DNA of 64,000 nt from Billgrantia sulfidoxydans (GTDB lineage Bacteria; Pseudomonadota; Gammaproteobacteria; Pseudomonadales; Halomonadaceae): assembly GCF_017868775.1 (NCBI RefSeq), contig NZ_CP053381.1:1054001-1118000 (forward strand), given 5' to 3'. This document shows, piece by piece, positions 9,501 through 16,435 of this stretch. Position 1 is the stretch's first letter; every line of letters starts with the position of its first letter. A program made the translations under genes and the position numbers. The notes beneath the pieces are model-generated. The model was not told the DNA's origin and searched no databases. It was given only the letters and a program-made list of their open reading frames with translations.

Positions 9501-11389
9501 TCCTGCGTAGTCGACAGGTGGTGGTGGTTGGTGACAGCAAGCAGATGCCACCTACTAATTTCTTTGGGCAGTCGGTAGAGCTCACCGACGAGGAGGCTGA
9601 CGAGAGCGCTACCGCCGATGTTGAGAGCATTCTTGGCATGATGAAGGCCCGCGGCATGCCGGAACGTATGCTGCGCTGGCATTATCGCAGCCGACATCAT
9701 TCGCTCATCGCGGTCTCCAATGCGCAATTCTATGATAACCAGTTGCTGATCTTTCCCAGCCCCGGCGTGCACCCTCATGCCCGCGGGCTAGGATTCCGCC
9801 ACCTATCTGATACTCATTATGATCGTGGCGGGTCGCGTACCAACGGGGGCGAGGCCAGGGCAGTGGCCGAGGCTGTCATTGAGCATGCGCAGCGTCATCC
9901 TGAGTTGTCGCTAGGCGTTGTGGCCTTCAGCACCGCTCAGCGCGAGGCCATCCTGCTCGAGGTAGAGCGCTTACGGCGCGAGCATGATGAGTTAGAGGAA
10001 TTCTTCCGTCATCACGATGGCGCAGACGAGTTTTTCATCAAGAACCTAGAGAACGTTCAGGGCGATGAGCGCGACGTAATCTTCATTAGTGTTGGCTATG
10101 GACGCACCGTGGCGGGCCGCCTGAGCCAGAACTTCGGCCCTCTCAACAAGCCTGGCGGTGAGCGAAGACTCAACGTGTTGATCTCCCGTGCGCGTCTGGC
10201 TATGGAAGTATTCGCCAACTTCCAAGCTGATGATCTCCGTGTGTCCGAGGATTCCCCTTTTGGTGTGCGTGCCTTCCAGGCATTCCTGAAGTACGCCGAG
10301 ACGGGTGAGCTGCCAGCCTATGAATTTACCGCTAAGGAGCCAGATTCCCCCTTCGAAATCGAGGTCATGCGCGCCATCCAGGATCTGGGCTATGAAGTGC
10401 AGCCCCAAGTCGGCAGCCAAGGATTCTATATCGACCTGGCGGTAAGGGACCCGGAAGCGCCGGGCCGTTTCCTGCTGGCTGTGGAATGCGACGGCGCCAG
10501 CTATCATAGCAGTGCGGTGGCCAGGGATCGCGACCGGCTGCGACAAGCGGTTCTGGAGGGTCTTGGCTGGCGATTCCATAGGATTTGGAGCACAGAATGG
10601 TTCCGAAACGCGCCGGCCGAGACGCAGCGCCTGAAGGAGGCGATCGAAGCTGCCCGCCGCCACCACAAGGCTCTTGAAGCGGGGCGGCTGGAGGCAGCCG
10701 AGCAGGAAGCTGTAGAGGTCACCCGCCAAGGCATAGGAGAGTCAGAGGTCGCAAGCGTAACTTTGGAGCCGGCCTCGGCCAACATCGAGAGAGATGCGCC
10801 CTCACAAGAGCTGCCCAGCATCCCGATGTACTCTCCTGTAGACACGAGTACATTAGGGCTTTCATCAGCCGATTGGCAGTTTGAAGAGATCCCGAGCCAT
10901 AGACTTCAGGAAGCCATTCACCAGGCAGTCGCTCATGAAGGGCCAATGCACCTCAAGATGCTGTTATCACGGCTGACCGATGCCACTGGGTTGCAACGCG
11001 CCGGCGCACGTATCCAACGGCGTGTTGAAGCCGAGAGCCGTACCCTGGAGCGCCAGGGACGCCTGCACCGTCACGGCGAATTTCTGGATACCCCGGAGCG
11101 GGAGGTGCCGCCCCAGCGTGACTGGAGCAACCTACCAGCCAGCCAGCGCAAGTTCGAGCTAGTGCCACCTAGCGAACTGGAGCAAGCCATCCTGCTCACA
11201 GTAAGAGACAGTTTCTCGATCGAGCCAATGGATGCCATGGGGGCCGCTATCAACCTGCTCGGCTTCAAACGCCTGACCCAGCCGATCCGCCAGCGGGTCG
11301 AAGCAGTACTCCATGACCTGCACGAACGTGGTTCGATCCAGGAACGCAACGGGCGATTACAGTTGGCCAAGCACGACGAGACGATATGA
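6596..11389 (+). CDS. Hhe-type defence protein: DUF4011, SF1 helicase, Vsr-like nuclease, DUF3320
   Basis: This is a 1597-aa multidomain protein. The N-terminal about 300 residues look like DUF4011. A split superfamily 1 helicase follows: Walker A QGPPGTGKS (K336), DEAS box VIFDEASQIP (D955, E956) with GDSKQMPPT, and later motifs ENVQGDERDVIFIS and RRLNVLISRAR. A PD-(D/E)xK/Vsr-like nuclease sits at about 1255-1345, with D1280 in YIDLAV and E1297/D1299 in VECDGASYHS. The C terminus (about 1430-1590) carries two DUF3320-like helical repeats. This order matches the single-gene Hhe antiphage proteins (DUF4011-helicase-Vsr) reported in surveys of defence islands. All key residues appear intact. 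A GGTGA sequence precedes the ATG. Confidence 0.85.
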   Translation: MQGNRLTTKLELARHELLDMGLRGNPLLHVPSNKRFLEIVDERSTEVANILVEERKAMRFLALPEAYTRDEEGEDAEAEGEDAATEPLPPLEEYLEQDKGEDRFSDLYLQTRLPARELDTRLIKLENEAHTLLQEQGIEVLYLALGFLEWYEDENANTPRFAPLVLVPVELQRESARAGFTLSFTDADMGGNLALTARLKQDFRLILPDFDDATPLIDYFGRVDEMIADRPRWRVHADQIRLGLFSFGKFQMYTDLDPANWPESHALLTHPQLEKLFETGYREDAERLAASSDHDLLKAPESLHLVKDADSSQLEAILAVMEGASLVVQGPPGTGKSQTITNLVGEALARGQKVLFVAQKMAALEVVKSRLDECHLGDAVLELHSHKSNKKAVLDSLRRVFENGRPKIPDRTHEYQRLGEVRESLDAYVEDLRTPILSSQTDYVTALGRMLELQRDERLQALSRIDFEHLRNWGPQDLALGQRVMDAISDYLAEYGPPSENPFHLSRRHALSPGEEQELRKLVHRASDRLTALTDNAVALATVMQLPIPKDFDDIAILQRAGTRALQAPHLAGVRVNTEEWQARRDEVRHAIAAGQALARTRDAMQSRFIDAVYDADLLPVRTGLAGRADKWWRVFSGEYRRATGALKGYARHRLTGTPVEWLAWVDELLEAQQHRQTLKRLSLTCHTLFGAQWQGEESDWPVLAQLADWIIDLYEAIGKGELPAGLAAFLDGNPDLREHSEQVEALQAQSESVQGLLQELCHHIQWQEEALSMALGTWHRRLNEWRNTEQLYSVVRFNQLKEDLEKAGLGHLVETLAGWPHAPRVLTSWLALSYYGGLVDHAYVERPRLGRFDRLSHERLIQEFNQLDEACFRYAQESLVERLHDTLPSYHAAGEMEILRREFTKKRRHLPIRRLLREAGTVIQQAKPVFMMSPMSVAGYLAQGNLEFDLVIFDEASQIPAPEALGAILRSRQVVVVGDSKQMPPTNFFGQSVELTDEEADESATADVESILGMMKARGMPERMLRWHYRSRHHSLIAVSNAQFYDNQLLIFPSPGVHPHARGLGFRHLSDTHYDRGGSRTNGGEARAVAEAVIEHAQRHPELSLGVVAFSTAQREAILLEVERLRREHDELEEFFRHHDGADEFFIKNLENVQGDERDVIFISVGYGRTVAGRLSQNFGPLNKPGGERRLNVLISRARLAMEVFANFQADDLRVSEDSPFGVRAFQAFLKYAETGELPAYEFTAKEPDSPFEIEVMRAIQDLGYEVQPQVGSQGFYIDLAVRDPEAPGRFLLAVECDGASYHSSAVARDRDRLRQAVLEGLGWRFHRIWSTEWFRNAPAETQRLKEAIEAARRHHKALEAGRLEAAEQEAVEVTRQGIGESEVASVTLEPASANIERDAPSQELPSIPMYSPVDTSTLGLSSADWQFEEIPSHRLQEAIHQAVAHEGPMHLKMLLSRLTDATGLQRAGARIQRRVEAESRTLERQGRLHRHGEFLDTPEREVPPQRDWSNLPASQRKFELVPPSELEQAILLTVRDSFSIEPMDAMGAAINLLGFKRLTQPIRQRVEAVLHDLHERGSIQERNGRLQLAKHDETI

Positions 11390-11778
11390 TATATCTGGTC
11401 TTAGTGCGCTTCGATGTCTCTATCGGCCCCTGCCGGAAGAACCGTAGTGCGACTCTGGCTAAAGCGCACGCAGCTTTGGTTGAGATGCTTGGTAGCATGA
11501 TGGAGCGTAGCTTCCCGGGTATAGCAGAAGCGCTCCTATGGGGGCATAAGCGGGGGCATGATAAACAGTCAAATTTCAAGAAGGCTATATTTATGAAAAA
11601 TTTAAAGCCATTTTTCTCGAGTGAAGCTGGGCCCACCATCTTTAGTTACCTTCCGCTCTTCTCTGCTGCTGAGTTCACTGGTCCTGGTCGGTCAGCGCCT
11701 GAAATATGGTCTCGCTGGAAATTGACTGACCGGGCTATTCGCCATCCGCATGTCGGTAGGCACGGTGTCACAGCCTGA
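11386..11778 (+). CDS. Doubtful small ORF after the Hhe-like gene
   Basis: This 130-aa frame starts in an ATGA overlap with the Hhe-like stop, which would fit translational coupling. I recognise no family. The composition shifts midway from GC-rich to AT-rich (about 11560-11620) and the C-terminal third reads like non-coding sequence. It may be a small coupled gene, a decayed gene end, or chance. The overlap is the only positive evidence. Confidence 0.25.
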   Translation: MIYLVLVRFDVSIGPCRKNRSATLAKAHAALVEMLGSMMERSFPGIAEALLWGHKRGHDKQSNFKKAIFMKNLKPFFSSEAGPTIFSYLPLFSAAEFTGPGRSAPEIWSRWKLTDRAIRHPHVGRHGVTA

Positions 11779-12232
11779 CACTTCGGCCTTAAGCGTTGGT
11801 GAGTCGACGGTGGCCTCAGCCAGGCGCTCGCAGCCCGTCTGGCCAGCATTCAGCACCGTCCAATTGCGGGTTCGTCCAGCGTCCAATTGCGGGTTGACGG
11901 CTCGCCCGAGCCGTTTCGCCACCATCCTCCCAGCTCGCCACCGGATGCCATCAGCTGTCGTCATTTTGATACTCAAGTGCCTGAAATTCTCAAAGAGTGT
12001 GGATCGTTACCCGGTCCATGAACCCTCGTCCTCCCGAAGCTGTATAAGGGATACAGCGCATCGGCAACCAGTGGCCCCCATGACATGCGATTGATGCTGC
12101 GCTGCGCGGTTTCGCCGACTTGCGGTTCGCCAAGGCATCGAGTGGATACCGAGGCCGGGCGCGATTGCCTGGTTGCCAACGAAATCAAACTGGATGATTG
12201 GTCGTAATTGACCCTGCAAGGAGGGAGATGAC
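11779..12232. other. Gene-poor scar at the right end of the defence island
   Basis: About 450 bp with no convincing gene. It holds a 15-bp direct repeat, GTCCAATTGCGGGTT, at 11858-11872 and 11881-11895 (23-bp period), and just upstream a short hairpin GTGTCA-CAGCC-TGACAC at 11765-11781. A short plus-strand frame ending at the TAA of 12205-12207 (tail EAGRDCLVANEIKLDDWS) looks protein-like and may be the 3' remnant of a lost gene. No tRNA, integrase or insertion-sequence end was seen. Confidence 0.4.
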
Positions 12233-12475
12233 ATGCGAATGCTATCTATCGGGCTGTTGACCGGTGTGCTGGCCCTGGGACTCACTGGCTGCGGTACCAC
12301 CACCGGCGAGCGAGCGCTGAGTGGCGCCGGCCTGGGGGCAGCTGCCGGTGCCGGCACCGCGGTCATGACAGGCGGCAGCGTGACCAGGGGGGCGGTGATT
12401 GGTGGTGGCCTGGGCGCTGCCGTCGGCGCGGCCACCAACCGCGACGACATCGACCTGGAACGCTGGCGTCGCTGA
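12233..12475 (+). CDS. Small glycine-zipper lipoprotein
   Basis: This 80-aa protein has a short lipoprotein signal: MRMLSIGLLTGVLALGLTGC, with the lipidated cysteine at residue 20 in an LTGC lipobox. The rest is a glycine/alanine-rich pair of GxxxG-type helices (GAGLGAAAGAGTA and GAVIGGGLGAAVG), typical of small outer-membrane glycine-zipper proteins. It ends in a charged RDDIDLERWRR tail. A strong AAGGAGGG ribosome-binding site precedes the ATG. It is probably membrane-associated; its function is not known. It begins the ordinary chromosomal sequence after the defence island. Confidence 0.85.
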   Translation: MRMLSIGLLTGVLALGLTGCGTTTGERALSGAGLGAAAGAGTAVMTGGSVTRGAVIGGGLGAAVGAATNRDDIDLERWRR

Positions 12476-12552
12476 TTGACGAGTAGGAGCGCTTCCCCGG
12501 AACCGAAAGCCTCATTCCATAATTGCCGGATGCGTCAGCTGCCTTGCTTCTG

Positions 12553-14280
12553 CTAACGCCACTCCAGGTCCACCGCGATGGGATCATGGTCCGAGGAGCG
12601 GAAGGAGTCGGGACGGAAGTGGGGCGCTGCGTTGTCCGGCCCGTCGTAGCCGAGGAATGCGGGCTCGTCGGCATTGATGGGCCACGGGCGCACTTCTTCC
12701 ACTGCCGCGGCCAGCTCGGGGCTTGCCAGGGCATGGTCGAGATAGCCCGACTCACCACGGAACACGTAGCTGTAGCGGCGCTCTGGCGGCAGCTCGCGGG
12801 CTATCAGGTCGACCAGGCCCGCGTGGGCCAGGGTGCGGACCGGGTCTTCGGCGCCGTAGGCGTTGAGGTCGCCGGTCAGCAGTAGGCGTTCGTGCCCCTC
12901 GGCTTCCGCCAGGCGGGCGAGGAAGGCACTCATGGCCTCGGATTGTTCCACCCGGCGCTGGTTCCAGCAGCCCTGGCCGCGGTCGACATCGCCCCGGGGC
13001 GGGCAGCCGGACTTGGACTTGAAGTGGGCGGTAACGACGCCGAAGGCCGGGCCGCCGTCCATGCTGCGGAAGAAGGCCGCCAGCGGCGGGCGGTGATGGG
13101 CGGGGTCGTTGTCGGTATAGAGCTCGCTCATGGCCTCTAACCGGTCCGGCCGGTAGAGCAGGGCGAGCTTGATGGCATCGCTGCCGCGGTCGGCGTTACC
13201 GTCCACCGCACGATAGCGGATGCCGGTCCGTTCGCCGAGCTGCTCGACCAGGTCGGCCAGGGCGCGCGGGTCGTTCTCGACCTCCACCAGGGCCAGGATG
13301 TCGGCCTGCAGGCCCTCGACCGCAGCGGCGAGCTTGGCCCGCTGGCGCTCCAGCTCGGTAGCGTTGGCAGCACCGCGCTGGCCCAGGCTGATGAAATAGT
13401 TCTCGACGTTGAAGGTCGCCACCCGTAGCCGCGCTCCCGGCGCCGGCAGCGGCCCCGGGCGCGGGTTGGCGTCCTCGAAGCGCGGCTCTAGGGTCGGGTG
13501 CAGGCGGTAGGCGTCGAAGGCGTGAGTCAGTATCCCGGTCAGCCCCTCAACGGTGCTGCCGACACGGCGAGTGCCATTGGCATCCAGGTAGGGAATTGGG
13601 TCCGGAAAGGTGCGGTAGCTGCCGTCGTCCAGCGCGAGGGTATCCCGCTGCTGGGTCTCGCCGGGTGTGTTCGTGGGCCGAAACAGGCGGGTGGCGGCCA
13701 GCCTCAGGGAGCCGTAGCGGGCCAGCTCGTCGTTGCCGGTGACGGTCAGCGCCTGCGGAAACGTCAGAAGCAGTCCCTCCTTGCGTGACAGCTGCTCCTC
13801 GCTGAGCGGCCAGTCGACCGCAAGCGGCTCGGGCAGTTGGTCGTGGGCACAGGTCTCTATCCGCTCGACCCGCTGCAGTTGGATCTGGCCGCGGTACTCG
13901 CCGGTGCGGGCGTGGAGTTGCAGGTGTGTGCCGGGAGCGATGAGCGCCCCGTCGCTCGGCGTGGCGCCAGGCATATAGACGAACAGGCCAACGGGGCCAT
14001 GCTTCGTTGCCTGCTGCAAGTAGAAACCGTTCAGCCGTTCGCGGCCGAGAAACTCGCCGGTCACCACGCCGTCGACGATCACCTCACGGTCGGCGGGCAG
14101 GGCCGTGCGTTCACCAATACCCTTGATGGCGGCGAGGTCGGTGCTGGAGGGATCGGGGCAACTGGCTGCCGCCGGTGCGGCCAGCAGCAGCGCCAGCAGC
14201 AGGGTCAGTGGGCCTGCCTGGCGGGTCACGCCAGGGTGTCGGCGCGTGCCGGGAGTGCGCGGCGGGGCGGCGAAGGTCAT
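12553..14280 (-). CDS. Secreted endonuclease/exonuclease/phosphatase family protein
   Basis: This 575-aa protein is read from the ATG at 14280; the longer open frame upstream is an artefact overlapping azlD and azlC. A signal sequence with core LLLALLLAAPAAAS precedes an N-terminal OB-fold-like region (about 60-200, with DREVIVDGVVTGEF). The EEP catalytic domain (about 275-570) shows ATFNVENYF, LALVEVEN, VVTAHFKSK, LLLTGDLNAYG and SSDHDPIAV. These are the metal and phosphate-binding positions of the DNase I-like fold. The layout resembles ExeM/NucH-type extracellular nucleases, so a role in degrading extracellular DNA for phosphate is likely but inferred. It lies 11 bp from azlD on the same strand. 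Confidence 0.85.
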   Translation of the reverse strand: MTFAAPPRTPGTRRHPGVTRQAGPLTLLLALLLAAPAAASCPDPSSTDLAAIKGIGERTALPADREVIVDGVVTGEFLGRERLNGFYLQQATKHGPVGLFVYMPGATPSDGALIAPGTHLQLHARTGEYRGQIQLQRVERIETCAHDQLPEPLAVDWPLSEEQLSRKEGLLLTFPQALTVTGNDELARYGSLRLAATRLFRPTNTPGETQQRDTLALDDGSYRTFPDPIPYLDANGTRRVGSTVEGLTGILTHAFDAYRLHPTLEPRFEDANPRPGPLPAPGARLRVATFNVENYFISLGQRGAANATELERQRAKLAAAVEGLQADILALVEVENDPRALADLVEQLGERTGIRYRAVDGNADRGSDAIKLALLYRPDRLEAMSELYTDNDPAHHRPPLAAFFRSMDGGPAFGVVTAHFKSKSGCPPRGDVDRGQGCWNQRRVEQSEAMSAFLARLAEAEGHERLLLTGDLNAYGAEDPVRTLAHAGLVDLIARELPPERRYSYVFRGESGYLDHALASPELAAAVEEVRPWPINADEPAFLGYDGPDNAAPHFRPDSFRSSDHDPIAVDLEWR

Positions 14281-14291
14281 GCGTTCATTCC

Positions 14292-14630
14292 TCACCCGAG
14301 CAGCATCAGCACCACGCCATAGGCGGCCACGCCCGCGGCCACCGGCCAGCCCAGGGTGCGCTTGTACCACCACACGGCCAGGGTCGCCAGTACGCCGATG
14401 GCGGTGGCCAGCCAGGAGGTGGCGCCGGGCGTCACCGGCATCAGCGACACACCGAAGAGGGCGGCGATCATCAGTGGGCCGAGCAGGCTCAGCCATTGGG
14501 GCATGGCCTCGAGGCCGTCGTCGCCGCCCTGGCGCTCGAGACGGCGCTGCATCCACAGCAGTGGCAGCAGGCGTATCAACAGGGTACCCAGCGCCGAGGC
14601 CAGGACGGCGATCCACAGGGCGCTACTCAT
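14292..14630 (-). CDS. azlD: AzlD family branched-chain amino acid exporter small subunit
   Basis: This 112-aa protein has about four hydrophobic helices and the conserved N-terminal RLLPL segment of AzlD proteins. AzlD is the small subunit that pairs with AzlC to export branched-chain amino acids and analogues. The start at 14630 lies inside the end of azlC (8-bp overlap), showing translational coupling. A longer frame to 14705 has no support because it would run through azlC. Confidence 0.88.
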   Translation of the reverse strand: MSSALWIAVLASALGTLLIRLLPLLWMQRRLERQGGDDGLEAMPQWLSLLGPLMIAALFGVSLMPVTPGATSWLATAIGVLATLAVWWYKRTLGWPVAAGVAAYGVVLMLLG

Positions 14631-15372
14631 GCCGCTCTCCTTGCGCTGCGTGCTCTGTTTTTTCGCCGTGGCCGAACTTGACGAGCTGGAAGCACAGCGC
14701 GCCACAGACGGCGGCGAGGGGAATCGCCACGTTGGTCAGGCCGAGGAACGTCAGCAGCAGGGCGCTGAGGATGGTCAGGCTCAGGGCCAGGCTCCAGCGC
14801 CGCGAGGTGAAGCGCGGCGCCACCAGGACCAGGAAGAGCGCGGGCAGGGCGAAGGGCAGGATCTCACCCATCAGGGCCCAGCGGGCGACCAGTTCACCGC
14901 CGGCCAGGGCGCCCAGCGCCGTGCCGCCGATCCAACTGAGCCAGGCCAGCAGGGCGGCGCCGGTGTACCAGCCAAGGCGCTGGGCGGCGGGCAGTTGCGG
15001 CAGGCGGGCATGGGCCAGGGCGAAGATCTGGTCGGTGAGGCCGTGCATCAGCCAGGGCCACAGGCGGCTGGGCGTCAGCCAGGGGGCCAGGTTGGGGGCG
15101 TAGACCACATGGCGCAGGTTGATCAGCAGGGTCATGGCCACCACCAGCCATAGCGGCGCGCCGGCGGCCACCATGCCGACGAACAGGAACTGCGAGGCAC
15201 CGGCATAGATCAGCGTCGAAATCGCCACGGCTTCCCAGGCGCTGAAGCCGGCCTGGGTCGCGATCAGGCCGAAGGAGATGGCCACCGGGACATAGCCGCC
15301 GAGCAGCGGGATGGCCTCGCTCATGCCGGTCAGCCAGGGGCGGGTGGGCGAAGAGGCGGCTTGCAGGCTCAT
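14623..15372 (-). CDS. azlC: AzlC family branched-chain amino acid exporter large subunit
   Basis: This 249-aa membrane protein has the AzlC signature near the N terminus, IPLLGGYVPVAISFGLIATQ, and the conserved YAGASQFLF and INLRHVVYA segments. It is predicted to form the transport path of the AzlCD branched-chain amino acid exporter in the inner membrane. The ATG at 15372 is coupled to the regulator stop (ATGA) and has GAGGAA 8 bp upstream. The order regulator, azlC, azlD indicates one operon controlled by the XRE-cupin protein. Confidence 0.92.
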   Translation of the reverse strand: MSLQAASSPTRPWLTGMSEAIPLLGGYVPVAISFGLIATQAGFSAWEAVAISTLIYAGASQFLFVGMVAAGAPLWLVVAMTLLINLRHVVYAPNLAPWLTPSRLWPWLMHGLTDQIFALAHARLPQLPAAQRLGWYTGAALLAWLSWIGGTALGALAGGELVARWALMGEILPFALPALFLVLVAPRFTSRRWSLALSLTILSALLLTFLGLTNVAIPLAAVCGALCFQLVKFGHGEKTEHAAQGERHE

Positions 15373-15896
15373 GACGTGGATTCCTCGTGGTAGACGACGC
15401 TGAGCAGCAGCGTGGCCCAGGTGTCTCCGGTGCGGTAGAGGTGGGGGCGGTCCGCGGCGAAGGTGAAAGTCTCGCCGGCCGACAGGGTGCGGGTCTCGCC
15501 TTCCGGGCCGGCCTCCAGCGTGCCGCTGATCAGGGTCAGCGACTCCCGGGCACCGGGGGTGTGGGGCTCGGCAAGACGCAGGGTATGCGGCGCGCAGCGC
15601 ATCCAGTAGGCGTCGACCTGAGGGCGATCCTTGCCCTGGTCGAGCAGGCGGACCTCCACGCCATCCTCGCCCAGGGGCACGGCGATGGGCGCCACCAGGG
15701 TGCCGAAGGGCACCTTCAACTGCACCGCCAGGCGCCAGATGGTATCCAGGGTGGGGTTGCCGTTGCCCTGCTCGAGGCGGCACAGGTTCGACTTGGCGAT
15801 GCCGGCGGCGGCGGCCAATTGCGACAGCGACCAACCTTGCGCCTGGCGCAGGTCCTGAAGATGGCGGCCCAGGGTGCCGAGCGAGAGCTTGTCCAA
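15369..15896 (-). CDS. XRE-family regulator with C-terminal cupin domain
   Basis: This protein of about 175 aa has an N-terminal helix-turn-helix (GWSLSQLAAAAGIAKSNLCR, with the following LEQG) and a C-terminal cupin sensor (about 90-175, with HTPGARESLTLISGTLEAGP and FTFAADRPHLYR). Such proteins often control AzlCD exporters. I chose the TTG at 15896 because GGAGA lies 9 bp upstream. The longer frame to 15959 would begin at the TTG of a perfect TTGACA promoter box and would translate the operator palindrome, so it is unlikely. The stop overlaps the azlC start. Autoregulation through the palindrome at 15915-15946 is expected. Confidence 0.85.
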   Translation of the reverse strand: MDKLSLGTLGRHLQDLRQAQGWSLSQLAAAAGIAKSNLCRLEQGNGNPTLDTIWRLAVQLKVPFGTLVAPIAVPLGEDGVEVRLLDQGKDRPQVDAYWMRCAPHTLRLAEPHTPGARESLTLISGTLEAGPEGETRTLSAGETFTFAADRPHLYRTGDTWATLLLSVVYHEESTS

Positions 15897-15914
15897 GGGA
15901 GGTGGTCTCCAGCT

Positions 15915-15959
15915 GTTCCTTTTAATGAACGTTCTATAAAAGGAACGACTGGCTGTCAA
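15915..15959 (-). promoter_or_regulatory. Promoter and palindromic operator of the azl operon
   Basis: Reading the minus strand, a consensus TTGACA lies at 15954-15959. It is followed 17 bp later by a TAGAAC -10 (TATAGA at a 15-bp spacing is the alternative). Overlapping the -10 is a perfect inverted repeat, GTTCCTTTTA at 15915-15924 and TAAAAGGAAC at 15937-15946, with an inner palindrome GAACGTTC at 15927-15934. The site sits 19 bp before the TTG start, as expected for an operator bound by the regulator itself. Confidence 0.7.
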
Positions 15960-16021
15960 CCCTCACGCTCGGCTCTTGTCGCTTAGCACAGGTCGCTCGG
16001 CTCTGGTGTCGTGCGGAACCG

Positions 16022-16267
16022 TCAGACGAACTCCGAATCGTCGGTTCTCACGGTCACGCCACCCTCCTCGCCGGGCACCATGATCATGAACTCGCCGTTG
16101 CCGAGGTAGGTAGCGTCGTGGCCGTCATGGGTACGAAAGGCGGACGCGCCACCGGTGGCGCCGGCATGCTGCATTTCGCTGAGCTCGCGGGCGCTGGTGA
16201 AGATGTCGATCATGTACTCGCGGCCCTGGTCGTCGAAGGCCATCACGGTCCTCTCGCGCTGGGTCAT
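16022..16267 (-). CDS. Small hypothetical protein
   Basis: This 81-aa protein is read from the ATG at 16267, which has a good GGGAGG ribosome-binding site; a longer frame upstream lacks one. It has no signal or membrane segment. It looks like a small beta-rich cytoplasmic protein (MAFDDQGREYMIDIFT, GNGEFMIMVPGEEGGVTVRT). I do not recognise a named family. It stands alone between the azl regulator and the siderophore receptor, with its own upstream spacer. Confidence 0.75.
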   Translation of the reverse strand: MTQRERTVMAFDDQGREYMIDIFTSARELSEMQHAGATGGASAFRTHDGHDATYLGNGEFMIMVPGEEGGVTVRTDDSEFV

Positions 16268-16383
16268 GGCGTTATCCTCCCGGAAAGCTGCCTCCCTTAC
16301 CCATAGCAACACGGCGCCGGCTTGGCGAGCGCCGCGTCACTTGCAGCAGCAGAGTGCTAGCGTGCCTTCCGGTCGGCCAGAAA

Positions 16384-16413
16384 CGACACGGCGGCCCGCA
16401 GGCCGCCGTGTCG
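16384..16413 (-). terminator. Terminator after the siderophore receptor gene
   Basis: A perfect 13-bp stem (CGACACGGCGGCC and its complement) with a 4-nt loop lies 22 bp beyond the receptor stop. Reading the minus strand it is followed by TTTCT. It probably ends the siderophore locus. Confidence 0.75.
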
Positions 16414-16435
16414 AGGGGTTGGCTGTCCTGCCGGA

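Noticed and set aside
11858..11895. Short CRISPR-like repeat
   Set aside because: Only two copies of 15 bp with an 8-bp spacer, and no cas genes; not a CRISPR array.
12553..14616. 687-aa form of the secreted nuclease
   Set aside because: The added N terminus overlaps azlD and lacks a signal peptide; the ATG at 14280 gives a proper signal sequence.
15369..15959. 196-aa form of the azl regulator
   Set aside because: Its TTG start is the -35 TTGACA box and the added residues are encoded by the operator palindrome.
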